Assembly (NCBI GenBank): GCA_002412925.1
Contig: DHVZ01000024.1
Span: forward strand, 66,701-130,700
Source: Anaerolineales bacterium UBA5195
GTDB taxonomy: Bacteria > Chloroflexota > Anaerolineae > Anaerolineales > Villigracilaceae
Length of the DNA: 64,000 nt
Reading direction: 5' to 3'
Below, in pieces: positions 1 through 9,733 of this stretch. Position numbers and translations under genes: made by a program. How positions within the stretch are numbered: position 1 is the stretch's first letter; the number at the start of each line of letters is the position of its first letter. The notes under the pieces were generated by a model that was not told the DNA's origin, ran no database searches, and worked only from the letters and a program-made list of their open reading frames with translations.

Positions 1-1677
1 TGCTCGCTCTATCTTCTCTTCAATAGATGTCGCTACCAGTTCGCTGTAATTACGCAAGTCCACTTGCTTTGCCAGGAAATCTGCAAAACTGGCATGATAC
101 AGGCGGTAAAGTTGTTCTTCATTGAACATACTTTCCAGCAGGAAGGGTTCCCAAGCCTGAATGATGCGCCGCACTTCACGCCGTTCGATCTTTGTCCATT
201 CAGAAACTTCATCCAAACTCACAGATTCGGTCATTACTGCCAGTACACAAATGGTTTTTTCATGAGTTTCTTTGAAATCTCCACCAACTTCTTCTTTCAT
301 CTGTGCCCAGTGACTTCGGTAGTAGTCTTGTAAGCCTTTTGGCAATTCGCCCATGCCGCCGCGACCTAGTTTTCCCGATTCAATGGCTGGCAAGACATAA
401 CGCAGGTACATAAAGTTGCCCTGACTTTTTTGCAATAGTTCGGTTACAAAATCTGTGCTTATAATTTTCCACTCACTTAGCCGCGTTTGCATTTCACTTC
501 GTTTGGCATAGTTTTCCAAATAAACACAGATGTCGAGTAAGTTACCTTTTAAATCTGGCTCAATATCCAGATCGCGCCGAGAGACCACTTGCAATGGAAT
601 GTCTTTGTCTGGGCGAGTGGTGACAACTACATAGACGCTTTCTGGCAAAATGGGCGGCAGGAAATGGACATTGACACGGGGCGGCAGCAAACGCCATTCG
701 GCTTCATCCAAAGAATCCAAAGCAATGATAATTGGGCAGTTGGCTGGGTTGGCAGCTGCTTGACTTAGGCATTGTTCCAATAAAACACTTGATCGCATTG
801 GCTCGTCAGGGATTTTCAAATTTAACTTATAGCGCTCAATCAGTTGAGCACAAACATTCCCTAGAAACAACTCGGGTAAGCGGATATTTTGCTGGATGAC
901 GTTGAAATGATGGATGAGATTTCGTGTCTTGACCAATTGCCCCATAAGAGCAGATTTTCCAATGCCTGGTTCGCCGCGAATTACAAAATAGCCATTTTTC
1001 TCTTCCGATAGAAAAGAGTCCAATGCATTAAAAACAAATTGCCTGCCAACAAAGCCTTTTGTCTTTTCTGCAATCAAGGTATCAAAACTGATCACGTATT
1101 TATTAGGCTGTTGATTTGTTTTTGTCTGTTCCAATAAAGACTTGACATCCGCCTTGATGTCTTTGACATCTTTCCCTATTTCCTTGAGCGCATTGTGAAT
1201 AATACGCAAACCAAAATTCTTGACAGGAATCAGCGCGCTCTGCAAACACTCAATGTAAAGGCTGACACCTTCGTTGATTTGTTCATCGCTGATGCGCCTT
1301 GGCGCGTCATTTCGAAATGCCGTGAATAAAGTTCTCTGCAGGGTTTCATCGTCCAATGCTTCTGGCAAACCTGCAATAGCAGTTTGCACAGACGGCAGGT
1401 CCCCATAATCCATCACAAACAACTGGCGAAGTTCATCATCCTTGCATTCCTTCTTGAACTTCTCGTCAGCGGCTTTTGCTGCTTTGAGCAGTTCTATCTG
1501 CCCATCTTTACTGGCAAAAATGGAATCGACTTTTGCCTGGACTTTTTCCGCACCAACATCAGTTAGCGTTGTTGCCACAATTTCAAGCGCTTCATCACCA
1601 ATCACACTCTTGATGTGATGTTTGGCAAGCGCCAGCCCGAGCTTGAGAATGGTTTTTGGCAGTTCAGGCGTAGTCAT
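1..1677 (-). CDS. STAND (NACHT-like) ATPase, C-terminus beyond window edge
   Basis: The minus-strand frame is open from an ATG at 1677 to base 1, giving 559 residues with no stop, so the gene is cut by the left edge. About 225 residues of helical N-terminal region precede a P-loop (GEPGIGKS, about residue 245) and a Walker B-like ALDSLDEAE. Near the edge is RLYHASFADFL, the motif that closes the winged-helix part of NACHT/WD40 STAND proteins, so repeats (WD40 or TPR) probably follow off-window. STAND ATPases are signal-sensing switches; many bacterial ones are antiviral. It is the last gene of the minus-strand defence locus and is preceded by a scar of the methyltransferase 3' end (1720-1845). 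Its base composition is lower in GC than that of the helicases. The specific ligand and effector cannot be seen. Confidence 0.85.
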   Translation of the reverse strand, partial: MTTPELPKTILKLGLALAKHHIKSVIGDEALEIVATTLTDVGAEKVQAKVDSIFASKDGQIELLKAAKAADEKFKKECKDDELRQLFVMDYGDLPSVQTAIAGLPEALDDETLQRTLFTAFRNDAPRRISDEQINEGVSLYIECLQSALIPVKNFGLRIIHNALKEIGKDVKDIKADVKSLLEQTKTNQQPNKYVISFDTLIAEKTKGFVGRQFVFNALDSFLSEEKNGYFVIRGEPGIGKSALMGQLVKTRNLIHHFNVIQQNIRLPELFLGNVCAQLIERYKLNLKIPDEPMRSSVLLEQCLSQAAANPANCPIIIALDSLDEAEWRLLPPRVNVHFLPPILPESVYVVVTTRPDKDIPLQVVSRRDLDIEPDLKGNLLDICVYLENYAKRSEMQTRLSEWKIISTDFVTELLQKSQGNFMYLRYVLPAIESGKLGRGGMGELPKGLQDYYRSHWAQMKEEVGGDFKETHEKTICVLAVMTESVSLDEVSEWTKIERREVRRIIQAWEPFLLESMFNEEQLYRLYHASFADFLAKQVDLRNYSELVATSIEEKIERA

Positions 1678-1719
1678 ACTATGTTACCTTTTCAATAGAA
1701 AAACCTTTGCACGCTATCA

Positions 1720-1845
1720 CTTCAACCTCATCCACTCCACCCCTTGACCCCCATGTCCCTCGCGGACATGGTTCTCCTTCTCATACCCCATCACCATCTT
1801 CCCGCACTGGATAAGTGCATCCAGTGCAAAATCAGATAGCAGCAT
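1720..1845 (-). pseudogene. Scar: duplicate of the 3' end of the methyltransferase gene
   Basis: This stretch repeats, with small indels and substitutions, the last ~40 codons of the methyltransferase gene at 4034-8287. In mixed frames it still reads MLLSDFAL..., CGKMVMG, YEKENHVREGHGG and VEWMRLK, matching MLSDFGLYKCPLCGKMVMGY..., ENHVREGHGG and VEWRRLK of the intact protein. The first Cys pair of the zinc finger is lost and at least one frameshift is present, so it is not a functional gene. It lies between the nuclease-like gene and the STAND gene. Confidence 0.85.
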
Positions 1846-1877
1846 CTTTGTAAATTTATTGTTTGTCCGGTATGCCA

Positions 1878-4052
1878 TTATCCACCAACTTCTGCTTTTT
1901 CAATTGCGGCATCCAGTATATTTATCCACTCGTCTTCAGCAAGAATGATTAACGGATAACCTAATTGATTAGAAAGATACTGAAAATTTTCAACGACCTC
2001 GCTATTAATAACATTTGGGATAGAAATACCTATCACGTTTAGATCTGCACTATTTTGAGCAGACAAAAAAACAGAATAACAGTATTGCATATAAAGTTCT
2101 TTTATACTGTCAACACTTCGTCCCAGCCCTCTCTTTCGCGGGGTCACTCGGCTCTTTAAGTGTATACCGATTTCCAGTTGTGTATCCGCTTCATAAAACA
2201 CATCAGAATATTTAATGTCAGCAATTTCATGGCCATGATGGATCCCATCAAATTCCTCATCAATTGCATAGCCAAAAATACGGGGAAAGCAAATATTACT
2301 AACCTTACTGCCAGATAAAATTTTTCTCCGGGTAATTTCCTCGTTCATACAAGCCTGGCACATATGCTTTGTGGGATGCCAATTATTTTGTGAGCACTTT
2401 TCTTTTATACGATTGAGTGCTTGCTTATATTTCTCCTTTTCGGTATCTGCCGGATTTCTTTGGTGAAAATGTGCTCTCATTCTCCAGTACCTAAAATTAC
2501 TCAAAAGATACTGATTTACGGCATTTTTGTTTTTTCGGACAAGATGTAAAACGTTCCCTTGAATTAAAAAGCTGCCATCATATTGTTGGTTTTCAAGTGC
2601 GGATAAAAATTCATGTAAAGATCTTATTAGTTCAACGCCTGGAAAGATTCTAATATCTGTTGAGAAAGTAACTTCTAGTTCTCCACCGCATTCGCATATT
2701 CTTTCTTCGTTATCTTGTATGCTTTGTTCAGGATGGTTCGGGCATCGAAAAACGATCTGCTGCTCATCTGTTATTGTCGATTGAAAAGGCGACTGGCAAT
2801 CTGGGCATCTACACAAATAACTCCCACAACTTTCGCAATTGGCTTCCAACCCTATAACCAAGTCAAGATATTTCTGTTGACTTATAAGTTCATTTACCAA
2901 ACCTATATCAAGAACACATTCCTGATTATCTAACCTTCTCGCAGTAATTATTGCTTTTATGAGTTTTTCAAAAACTTCTCTTTGAGATGACACTAACTTT
3001 TTCTTCTGAATCTTTACGGGTACATTTTGATAATATCCAATAAATCCATCAAGATTTATTTCAGATTCCCTGGCAAGTTCTTCTTCTGTCTTTTGAATAA
3101 GGTTCATGGACAAAGCCAACAATGAATCTTTTCGCAATTTTGTCGGTGTCCAAACACGGCCGTATTGGCGTGAGATGCCTAAACCGCCGAAAATCAAATC
3201 AGGGTGACTTGAATAGAATCCAGATGTCTGTTGCCGAGATTCGTCATTCATCAGCTTTTGGTAAGATCGACTATCTCCCAGTTCTTGGTCAAATATCGTC
3301 ATAGTTTGGGCATCAAATGCGTCTTCAAATATATTTTCTAATCTCGAGAAAGAAGCAGAGCGAGGAGTTGCGCCCTCAGCTAATCGCTGCAACATTTCTT
3401 CGGGCATAAACGGGAGTTGCCACCTAATTCCTAACTTTGTCCGCCCGTAGTCAAGGATAGGTTTTACCGCAGAAAAATCGCCACACAATAAAAGCGCGTG
3501 ATTATATTGGTGGCTGTACCAAATCAGAGCTTTTTCTAAACTATAAATTTGATCCGGTTCACCGTAATCTTCTGATTCTGGATCAGATACTATGTATTCA
3601 ATCTTCTTTTCATAAACTAGGGGAATTTCCAAAAAATGGAGTGGGACCTGATATTCTCTAAGTGGCGTAATCATATAAACAGACCGAACTAATCGATCGT
3701 TCTCAAACCAAGCTCGGCCTTCAAAACCTTGTTGTGCTAAATTTTCAGAAGTGCTAAAAAGTGATTCTCGATCAGGCCATTGGCTTACAGAAACTAAATA
3801 TAAAGTTGGTTTTGTTGTTAGTGGATACCTTGCTTTGGCTTCTTCAAGTGCTGCCCGCCCTTCCGCAGTGCTTTGAACAACTTCAACTAACTGGTGTTTA
3901 GGGAAATCATCCAGACGGCGGCGTAAATCTGTTTCTGCCTGAATTTTTAATATCGCGCGAATCGTCTCGGTGGATATAGTTTGCAAAATGATGTCAACGA
4001 TTTCACGTTTGGGAGCCGGAGTTCCGCCAATTATCATTTGAGTCGCCTCCAC
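1878..4052 (-). CDS. Zinc-rich protein with candidate restriction-endonuclease domain
   Basis: 724 residues; I do not recognise a named family for the whole protein. Visible features are Cys-rich, zinc-ribbon-like clusters around residues 405-455 (CESCGSYLCRCPDC, then CPNHP...CECGGE) and 545-565 (CSQNNWHP...MCQACMNEE). After these comes a segment near residues 610-625 with Asp residues followed by LEIGIHLKSR. A D...E-x-x-x-x-K arrangement on beta strands would suit a PD-(D/E)XK-type nuclease. The start overlaps the end of the methyltransferase gene by 19 bases, which suggests translational coupling and a partner role in the same restriction-like system. It is AT-rich compared with the helicases. 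Nuclease activity is inferred. Confidence 0.6.
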   Translation of the reverse strand: MEATQMIIGGTPAPKREIVDIILQTISTETIRAILKIQAETDLRRRLDDFPKHQLVEVVQSTAEGRAALEEAKARYPLTTKPTLYLVSVSQWPDRESLFSTSENLAQQGFEGRAWFENDRLVRSVYMITPLREYQVPLHFLEIPLVYEKKIEYIVSDPESEDYGEPDQIYSLEKALIWYSHQYNHALLLCGDFSAVKPILDYGRTKLGIRWQLPFMPEEMLQRLAEGATPRSASFSRLENIFEDAFDAQTMTIFDQELGDSRSYQKLMNDESRQQTSGFYSSHPDLIFGGLGISRQYGRVWTPTKLRKDSLLALSMNLIQKTEEELARESEINLDGFIGYYQNVPVKIQKKKLVSSQREVFEKLIKAIITARRLDNQECVLDIGLVNELISQQKYLDLVIGLEANCESCGSYLCRCPDCQSPFQSTITDEQQIVFRCPNHPEQSIQDNEERICECGGELEVTFSTDIRIFPGVELIRSLHEFLSALENQQYDGSFLIQGNVLHLVRKNKNAVNQYLLSNFRYWRMRAHFHQRNPADTEKEKYKQALNRIKEKCSQNNWHPTKHMCQACMNEEITRRKILSGSKVSNICFPRIFGYAIDEEFDGIHHGHEIADIKYSDVFYEADTQLEIGIHLKSRVTPRKRGLGRSVDSIKELYMQYCYSVFLSAQNSADLNVIGISIPNVINSEVVENFQYLSNQLGYPLIILAEDEWINILDAAIEKAEVGG

Positions 4053-7000
4053 TCCACCTGGACACCCCCATGCCCCTCGCGGACATGGTTTTCCTTCTCA
4101 TACCCCATCACCATCTTCCCGCAGAGCGGACACTTATACAGCCCAAAATCGGATAGCATCGGCTGGGCGGGATTCTCTTCGACAGGTTTGACTTCCTTGA
4201 CCGGCGTAGCCACTCTTTCGTCTTTCCTCCCCGCTTGCGGGACCACCGGCGCGGACGGTTTTTCACTGACCACTGGCTTCTGCTCACTGACCACTGATCC
4301 CTGATAACTGCTCACTTCCACCCCTTCCAGCCCATCCCACGCCTCCAGCACCAGACGCCGCGTGCGGTACTCCCCATACAGCCGAATCTCCTTCTCCTTC
4401 AACACGCGGAAAGTTTCGCCGGGGAAATCTTCGCCGTGGACTTCTTTGGGGTCCAGGATGTAGCGCAGTTCGTCGCGGGTCAGGCCGTAGAGACGGGCGT
4501 AGTAGGCATCCAGTTCGGCGCGGAGTTGGGCGCGGCGGACTTCGTCCCAGCGGAAGGGTTCGCCGTGGTAGCCCATGTCTTCGGCAAACAGACGCAGGTC
4601 GTAGGCGGTGTAGACCAGTTCGAGCACGCGCGGGGCGATATAGGCGATGTCGGCGGGGGTGTAGGCACTTGGCGGCAAAACGGGGAGTTGCTCAAAAATG
4701 GAGAAAGTTAAATTACCACCGCTAGCCTTCTGTTTAAGCACAAAATCCAATATTAGCGAATTTAGTAACGATAATAACAATGCACTCAATACTGCATCGC
4801 CACCCACAATGACTAAAGGTAAGGAATGTCCAACACCACCAAATGGAACTAATGACGCCACCAAACTTCGTGAATCTGCGGTGGCGCTAATAGCATTCCG
4901 AAAGCCCAAAAACCACCTTCTATTTGTAGGGATTTGTTTTAATACTTCTTGTTCAGGCACCCAATATCTGGGCAATATAACATACTCAAAATCCTGCAAA
5001 TCCGAAAGCGATGGCTCGTTAGTTCCAGCGTGAATTTTGAAACGTTCTTGCGCTGCAATTCCTGCAAATGTCGCAGAGCGATGGTTATATTGATGAACTA
5101 GTTTAGATTCATATAGGGGCAAAAAGTTTTCGTTACTTATTGAATTTTTAAACATATTTCCATGTAACGCAAAATTCTCGCTTGATAAATATTCATATGT
5201 CTTGAATAGCCCACTGTCACTTGTCATGTTAAAAAGTCCTTGTTTTAGTTGAATCATCCAAGGATTTTCTTTTTTCTGTTCGTTGACAAGTACTGGGATA
5301 CGGCGATGAATTTCAACAATTAAATTTGCATCGTAATTTGAACTAAACATCGGGCAATTTAAAGTGTTAGGGTTAACGGCTTCCAAATCTTCTATTGACA
5401 GAATAACTGAACGTCCAGATTGGGCTAATTCTCCTACCGCTCTTAACTGAGCGGCAATTCTTAAATCTTTTTGAGTTTGATTCGTGATTGTAAGTAAACA
5501 AAATCTTACATTTCGCTCAACCGCAGGAAATATGGCATTGCCATTTTCGAAATCGAATAAACACACTAAATTTCTTTTTTTAACAATATCTTGGAAATAA
5601 AATCGAGTTGAAAAATCTGTGGCAATTCCCGTTGGGACAATTATTCCCATTCGACCGGTTTTAGACAGCAAACTCCTGAGATGTTCGGCAAAAACAGCAT
5701 ATGTGTTTAATTTTCCAATTGCAGTCAGCAAAAATCGCCCACTCATTCTCAAGAATTTATTTTTTGCATCAGCGTTATGTTTTTCATTCTCAAATTCGAT
5801 AGCAAGTAATGGATTAGTTCGAACCAATTCTGCTATTCTTCGTTTGCGTAAATCACCGGGGAGAATAGCAATGGTTGGCTCTCTCTCAGCAAAAAACTCT
5901 TTTTCTTCCAACTGAAGTGATTCCCAGGGTGGATTGCCCAGCACACAGTCGAAACCGGGGTTGTCGCCCGCAAAGACCTTGGGGAAGGCCAGTTCCCAGT
6001 GCAAAAAGTTCAGGCGCTGCGCCAGTTCCTCGACACGGCGAAGCAGTTCCGGGGGGAGCGTTCCGCCGCTGCGCTGTCGTCGCAGCATCTCCTGCGTCGG
6101 CGCGAGAATCCCCGCGGAGCCGGGCTGCGCTTCCATTTTCCAAAAGAAAGCGGCTGTCCACAGGTCATATTCCTGTTTGCGACGGCGGTACTGCGGCGAA
6201 TCCAGGTATTCGCGGTAAGTCTGCGCCTTTTGCCCCACCTGCTCGGCGGTCTCTTCGGGCAGGGCGTCCATCTCCTGCGCCTGGCGCGCCATCCAGGCCG
6301 CCAGGTCTTCCTGGTCGCGGATGACAAACATATCCAGCCCCATCTGCCCGCCGCGCTCGGCCTTGTTGCGCTTTTTCAGGGCCGAGGCCGTGGCCTTGTC
6401 GTCGCCAAAGGCCGGGTTGAAGGCTTCGTCGGGGATTTCGGCAATCTCCAGCCCTGGCGCCACCCCCACCAGACTGTCGCCGCACTGGATGTGCGCATCC
6501 AAAAACGAGAGCGGCTTGCCCGGCTCCAGCGCTTCCATCCACAGGCTCACCTTGCACAGTTCCACCGACATCGGGTTCAAGTCCACGCCATAAATACACT
6601 GCGAGATGACCTCGCGCAGCGCCGCCCGCAGCATTTCGGGGGCCGGCTCGCTCTCGCCCGTGCGCACCTGCGCCAGCCGACGCGCCATCCGCCGCGCCGC
6701 CGCCAGCAGGAAATGCCCCGAACCGCAGGCGGGGTCGCAAATTTTCAAGTTCAAAAGCCGGGAAGCGAGAAGCGATATTCGAGATTCGTTATTCGAGTTT
6801 CGAGTATCGAAGTTCGAATTATCGAGTGCCCGCTCAATCACCGGCTCCAGCGCGCTATCGAGCAGCACCGCAATCAACTCCTCGGGCGTATAGAAACTGC
6901 CGGTCGTCTTGCGCTCACTGCCCGCCACCGCGTTCAACTCAAAGGTCGCCGCGTCCGCATTAATCAGCGGGTGCAGTTCCAACAGCGACTCATAGACACT

Positions 7001-8287
7001 CCCCAACTCGCGCGCCCCCAGGTTTTTATAATCCACCGCCCGTCTGTTGCGCCCTTCATCCATCAAGGTCAAATGGCGGATGGCGGATAAAAGGGATTCA
7101 TTCTCCAATTCGGCAGATTCCAGGTCTGGCAGCGCCTCGCCTGCAAACAGGAATCCACCGAGCACCGACAACCCGAGACCTGTCTTGCCCACCCCGGAGT
7201 CTTTCCTACCCCCCAGGATATCCGTCACCAGCCGCAGCGCCGCATACAAATCGGGGTGACGCCCGCCGCGCGAACGTTCCGCCCGCCGCCGCAGCCGTCC
7301 CAGCGCATAATGACGCAAATAGCGTCCGCGCGCTTCCGGGCTGGATTGCGGGTCGAACAACAGGTCGCGGTCTTCGGCCACGAACAGGAAAATCAGCCGG
7401 TAGACCAACCTCAACAACTGACGGTAATAATCCTGCGTCGAAAGCGCCCCCGAGCGCAGGTCGGCGCGCAATTTTTGGTTCGCCGGAGCGCGCAAAAACC
7501 CGCTCCCCAGCGCCGCAATCGCCTGCTCCACCCCCTTGCGCAACTGCTCCAACGCTCGCGTCCCCTGCTCCTGTGCGGTCTTGCTCCACTGCTCCAAAAT
7601 GCAATCCGGGCGGACGCCATCCGCTCCGACGGTTTCAAACCGCGACTGATGACACATCAGCCACAACAACGCAAAATCCGAATACACCTCGCCCTCGAAC
7701 ATCGCCTCCAGGTCGAACTCCAAAAACGCCTGGCGGGTCAGGCTGGCGTTATCGCGTAACACCCGCAGCCGCAGCCCATTCGAGACCAGTCCCCACTGCG
7801 CCTCCGGCGACCGGTTCAAAAACTCCTGCATCAAACTATGCGGGCTGGCTTTGGAAGCCCCCGCCACCCCTGCCGAACGCTGCTCCAAATCCACCCCGCA
7901 CCCCACAAGATGAATCGGCACATTTGTCCACGCGTGCGAAATCGGGTACGACTTGCCCTCGATTTCCACCGCCTTGGCCGTCTGCAAACGCCCATAATCT
8001 AACTCATCGAACAACGGCAACAGCCAACGTTCCCGCGTCAACGTCGTCCCAGCGTCTCCTGCGTTTAGGCGGCTTCTCGACGCCCGAAACGCCGCCCATG
8101 CCCCCTGTAACCGATTCCACGACCGGTTAATTGCCTCGTTGAGCTTCTCCCCCGAAAGGTGATACCCCTCCGGCGAAAGCCCCGCGAGATTCTTATCATT
8201 CTCCAGCACGCGCTGGAGCAAATCCGAAGGGAGCAATGCTCCCTCGGTGTGGATAGTGGTAAAGGGGTTACGGGTTCGGGTTTGCAT
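4034..8287 (-). CDS. DrmMI/PglX-like adenine-specific DNA methyltransferase with C2H2 tail
   Basis: 1417 residues, in the size range of DISARM DrmMI and BREX PglX-type N6-adenine methyltransferases. SAM-binding motif I is DPACGSGHF (about residue 516) and catalytic motif IV is NPPW (about residue 782). A long N-terminal helical region precedes them and a target-recognition region follows. The last 30 residues form a C2H2-like finger (CPLC...H-x4-H) not usual for the family. It presumably modifies host DNA for self/non-self discrimination beside the two helicases. Residues about 790-1196 are encoded by strikingly AT-rich DNA (about 4700-5915) while both flanks are GC-rich, suggesting a swapped recognition domain. 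Its 5' and 3' ends recur as scars at 9631-9730, 10636-10800 and 1720-1845. Confidence 0.9.
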   Translation of the reverse strand: MQTRTRNPFTTIHTEGALLPSDLLQRVLENDKNLAGLSPEGYHLSGEKLNEAINRSWNRLQGAWAAFRASRSRLNAGDAGTTLTRERWLLPLFDELDYGRLQTAKAVEIEGKSYPISHAWTNVPIHLVGCGVDLEQRSAGVAGASKASPHSLMQEFLNRSPEAQWGLVSNGLRLRVLRDNASLTRQAFLEFDLEAMFEGEVYSDFALLWLMCHQSRFETVGADGVRPDCILEQWSKTAQEQGTRALEQLRKGVEQAIAALGSGFLRAPANQKLRADLRSGALSTQDYYRQLLRLVYRLIFLFVAEDRDLLFDPQSSPEARGRYLRHYALGRLRRRAERSRGGRHPDLYAALRLVTDILGGRKDSGVGKTGLGLSVLGGFLFAGEALPDLESAELENESLLSAIRHLTLMDEGRNRRAVDYKNLGARELGSVYESLLELHPLINADAATFELNAVAGSERKTTGSFYTPEELIAVLLDSALEPVIERALDNSNFDTRNSNNESRISLLASRLLNLKICDPACGSGHFLLAAARRMARRLAQVRTGESEPAPEMLRAALREVISQCIYGVDLNPMSVELCKVSLWMEALEPGKPLSFLDAHIQCGDSLVGVAPGLEIAEIPDEAFNPAFGDDKATASALKKRNKAERGGQMGLDMFVIRDQEDLAAWMARQAQEMDALPEETAEQVGQKAQTYREYLDSPQYRRRKQEYDLWTAAFFWKMEAQPGSAGILAPTQEMLRRQRSGGTLPPELLRRVEELAQRLNFLHWELAFPKVFAGDNPGFDCVLGNPPWESLQLEEKEFFAEREPTIAILPGDLRKRRIAELVRTNPLLAIEFENEKHNADAKNKFLRMSGRFLLTAIGKLNTYAVFAEHLRSLLSKTGRMGIIVPTGIATDFSTRFYFQDIVKKRNLVCLFDFENGNAIFPAVERNVRFCLLTITNQTQKDLRIAAQLRAVGELAQSGRSVILSIEDLEAVNPNTLNCPMFSSNYDANLIVEIHRRIPVLVNEQKKENPWMIQLKQGLFNMTSDSGLFKTYEYLSSENFALHGNMFKNSISNENFLPLYESKLVHQYNHRSATFAGIAAQERFKIHAGTNEPSLSDLQDFEYVILPRYWVPEQEVLKQIPTNRRWFLGFRNAISATADSRSLVASLVPFGGVGHSLPLVIVGGDAVLSALLLSLLNSLILDFVLKQKASGGNLTFSIFEQLPVLPPSAYTPADIAYIAPRVLELVYTAYDLRLFAEDMGYHGEPFRWDEVRRAQLRAELDAYYARLYGLTRDELRYILDPKEVHGEDFPGETFRVLKEKEIRLYGEYRTRRLVLEAWDGLEGVEVSSYQGSVVSEQKPVVSEKPSAPVVPQAGRKDERVATPVKEVKPVEENPAQPMLSDFGLYKCPLCGKMVMGYEKENHVREGHGGVQVEWRRLK

Positions 8288-8290
8288 GAT

Positions 8291-8758
8291 TTAAATCATC
8301 TGCCTGATTGTTTTCGGAATGTTGCATTTCCACTTATTACCAACGGCATCGAAAGCATAACCGGCTTTCAAAAATACCTTTCTGCTGGCAATTGCTTTAC
8401 GCAGTTCAGAGAGTTCAAAATACACATCCAAAGACTGGCTTTCCTCCAAAATTTGTGGAAGTTCGTTTTGGGATAACCTGCCGTTGTCTATTGTTTTTCC
8501 ATCAGACAAAGATAACAAAACAGTCTTAATTTGTATTGGGCGAAATCCGGCATTCAAAACAGAAATTACAACATAAGTTTTCGTTTCCATTCCAGACACC
8601 AGCCAAAATGGGTCATTTTTTGAGACATCTGCCGAAATTTTTACTTGGTGACGATCTTTACGAAATTCTCGTACCGCAAGAATCACTGAAACAAGCGTGC
8701 CAATCGTTCCCAGCACAGCACCCCAAATTGCAAGGAAAAAAGTCGTCGCGTCTGTCAT
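8291..8758 (-). CDS. Small membrane-anchored protein of unknown function
   Basis: 155 residues. One hydrophobic segment near the N-terminus (residues 6-28, FFLAIWGAVLGTIGTLVSVILAV) is followed by a basic stretch and a beta-rich soluble domain. No family recognised. It overlaps the upstream membrane gene by 4 bases and ends 3 bases before the methyltransferase start, so the two membrane genes form one inserted pair. AT-rich, like other cargo. It could be a membrane effector of the defence locus, by position only. Confidence 0.7.
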   Translation of the reverse strand: MTDATTFFLAIWGAVLGTIGTLVSVILAVREFRKDRHQVKISADVSKNDPFWLVSGMETKTYVVISVLNAGFRPIQIKTVLLSLSDGKTIDNGRLSQNELPQILEESQSLDVYFELSELRKAIASRKVFLKAGYAFDAVGNKWKCNIPKTIRQMI

Positions 8759-9618
8759 GCTTTTATCTCCCCTGACTCCATATAAAGTCTGAAATAAGAT
8801 TGCGGGGGACGATTTTCCACTGGAAGTAAATTGGCAATGTAATATAGAAATCCGCTAAAAACTACACCCTCTATCGGTTTCCCGCCAAGGAGACCATTAA
8901 TTTCAACTTCTAAATAATATTCACGGATAGAAAAAAACCCTTTTGTGTCTCCATTTTCAAATATAAAAGCAATGTTATTTGGAATTGTTTTAGCAATATT
9001 GATTCTTGAAGTTTTCTTTCTTCGAATAATTTTTTCTTCCTCTTTGTTGAACGCTGGAAAAGTCAAATGGCTTGAATTGGGATTAATTTGCTGTATCACG
9101 TCCAGCCAGCCATGAGCGTCTTTGACAAACAATTTGTTCAGCGTAGCGTAACAATCTCTCAAGTCATCGTTTTCGCCGTTGTATATTTCTAAATAAGCAT
9201 AAAATTCATGCCCGTCTAATTTTGGAAATTCCTCTCTAGGAGTAAATACTATTTTGTCTGTCTTTACTGTTTTACTTTTTCTCCTACTTTCAAGGCGTCC
9301 AATTTTCTTGTTTTGTTCATCGTAAATTTTTGCAGGCATGTAAACGAGAGAGAATATAAATATGACAAAGCCTGCCAAGATTGCGCCCACTAAATAAAAG
9401 GTATTCGTCCTCACTTCTGCGCTAAAATCGCCTATTAAAATATGCCAACTATTAGGCAATATGTTAATTGCATTGAGGCACAATAACATCGCAAAAATTA
9501 TGAAAGCACTGAGAAAGGCAAATGTTAATCCTTTCACTCCAGAGCTATGCCATGCAATATCCCATGCTCTCGACAAAACTATTTTCCAATATTTAGCAGT
9601 GAGTTTAATTTTGACCAT
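8755..9618 (-). CDS. Two-helix membrane protein of unknown function
   Basis: 287 residues with two hydrophobic segments (about residues 31-55 and 73-95) and a large soluble C-terminal part rich in Lys and aromatic residues. No known family recognised. The ATG at 9618 follows a copied helicase stop codon in the scar at 9631-9730 by 12 bases. It overlaps the next gene by 4 bases, so the two are probably co-translated. Cassette-like position and AT-rich composition suggest acquired cargo of the surrounding defence locus, perhaps a membrane-damaging or membrane-sensing module; that role is a guess. Confidence 0.7.
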   Translation of the reverse strand: MVKIKLTAKYWKIVLSRAWDIAWHSSGVKGLTFAFLSAFIIFAMLLCLNAINILPNSWHILIGDFSAEVRTNTFYLVGAILAGFVIFIFSLVYMPAKIYDEQNKKIGRLESRRKSKTVKTDKIVFTPREEFPKLDGHEFYAYLEIYNGENDDLRDCYATLNKLFVKDAHGWLDVIQQINPNSSHLTFPAFNKEEEKIIRRKKTSRINIAKTIPNNIAFIFENGDTKGFFSIREYYLEVEINGLLGGKPIEGVVFSGFLYYIANLLPVENRPPQSYFRLYMESGEIKA

Positions 9619-9630
9619 TTTTATTCTAAA

Positions 9631-9730
9631 TTACATCTTTGGCAAATACACATAAATCCCAAGCACATCGGGCGGCAACTGCGGCTCCCCGGCACAGATA
9701 GTGGTAGGGGTTACGGGTTCGGGTTTGCAT
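9631..9730 (-). pseudogene. Scar 1: methyltransferase 5' end fused to helicase 3' end
   Basis: In coding order the first ~35 bases repeat the start of the methyltransferase gene (MQTRTRNP) almost exactly. They are joined directly to ~60 bases that repeat the end of the SNF2 helicase gene (EPQLPPDVLGIY-YLPKM and stop). The join is out of frame. It separates the C2H2 cassette from the membrane-gene cassette. Confidence 0.9.
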
Positions 9731-9733
9731 TAT

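Noticed and set aside
5999..7090. Long plus-strand frame opposite the methyltransferase gene
   Set aside because: Arg/His/Gln-rich antisense shadow of the GC-rich minus-strand gene, without family motifs.
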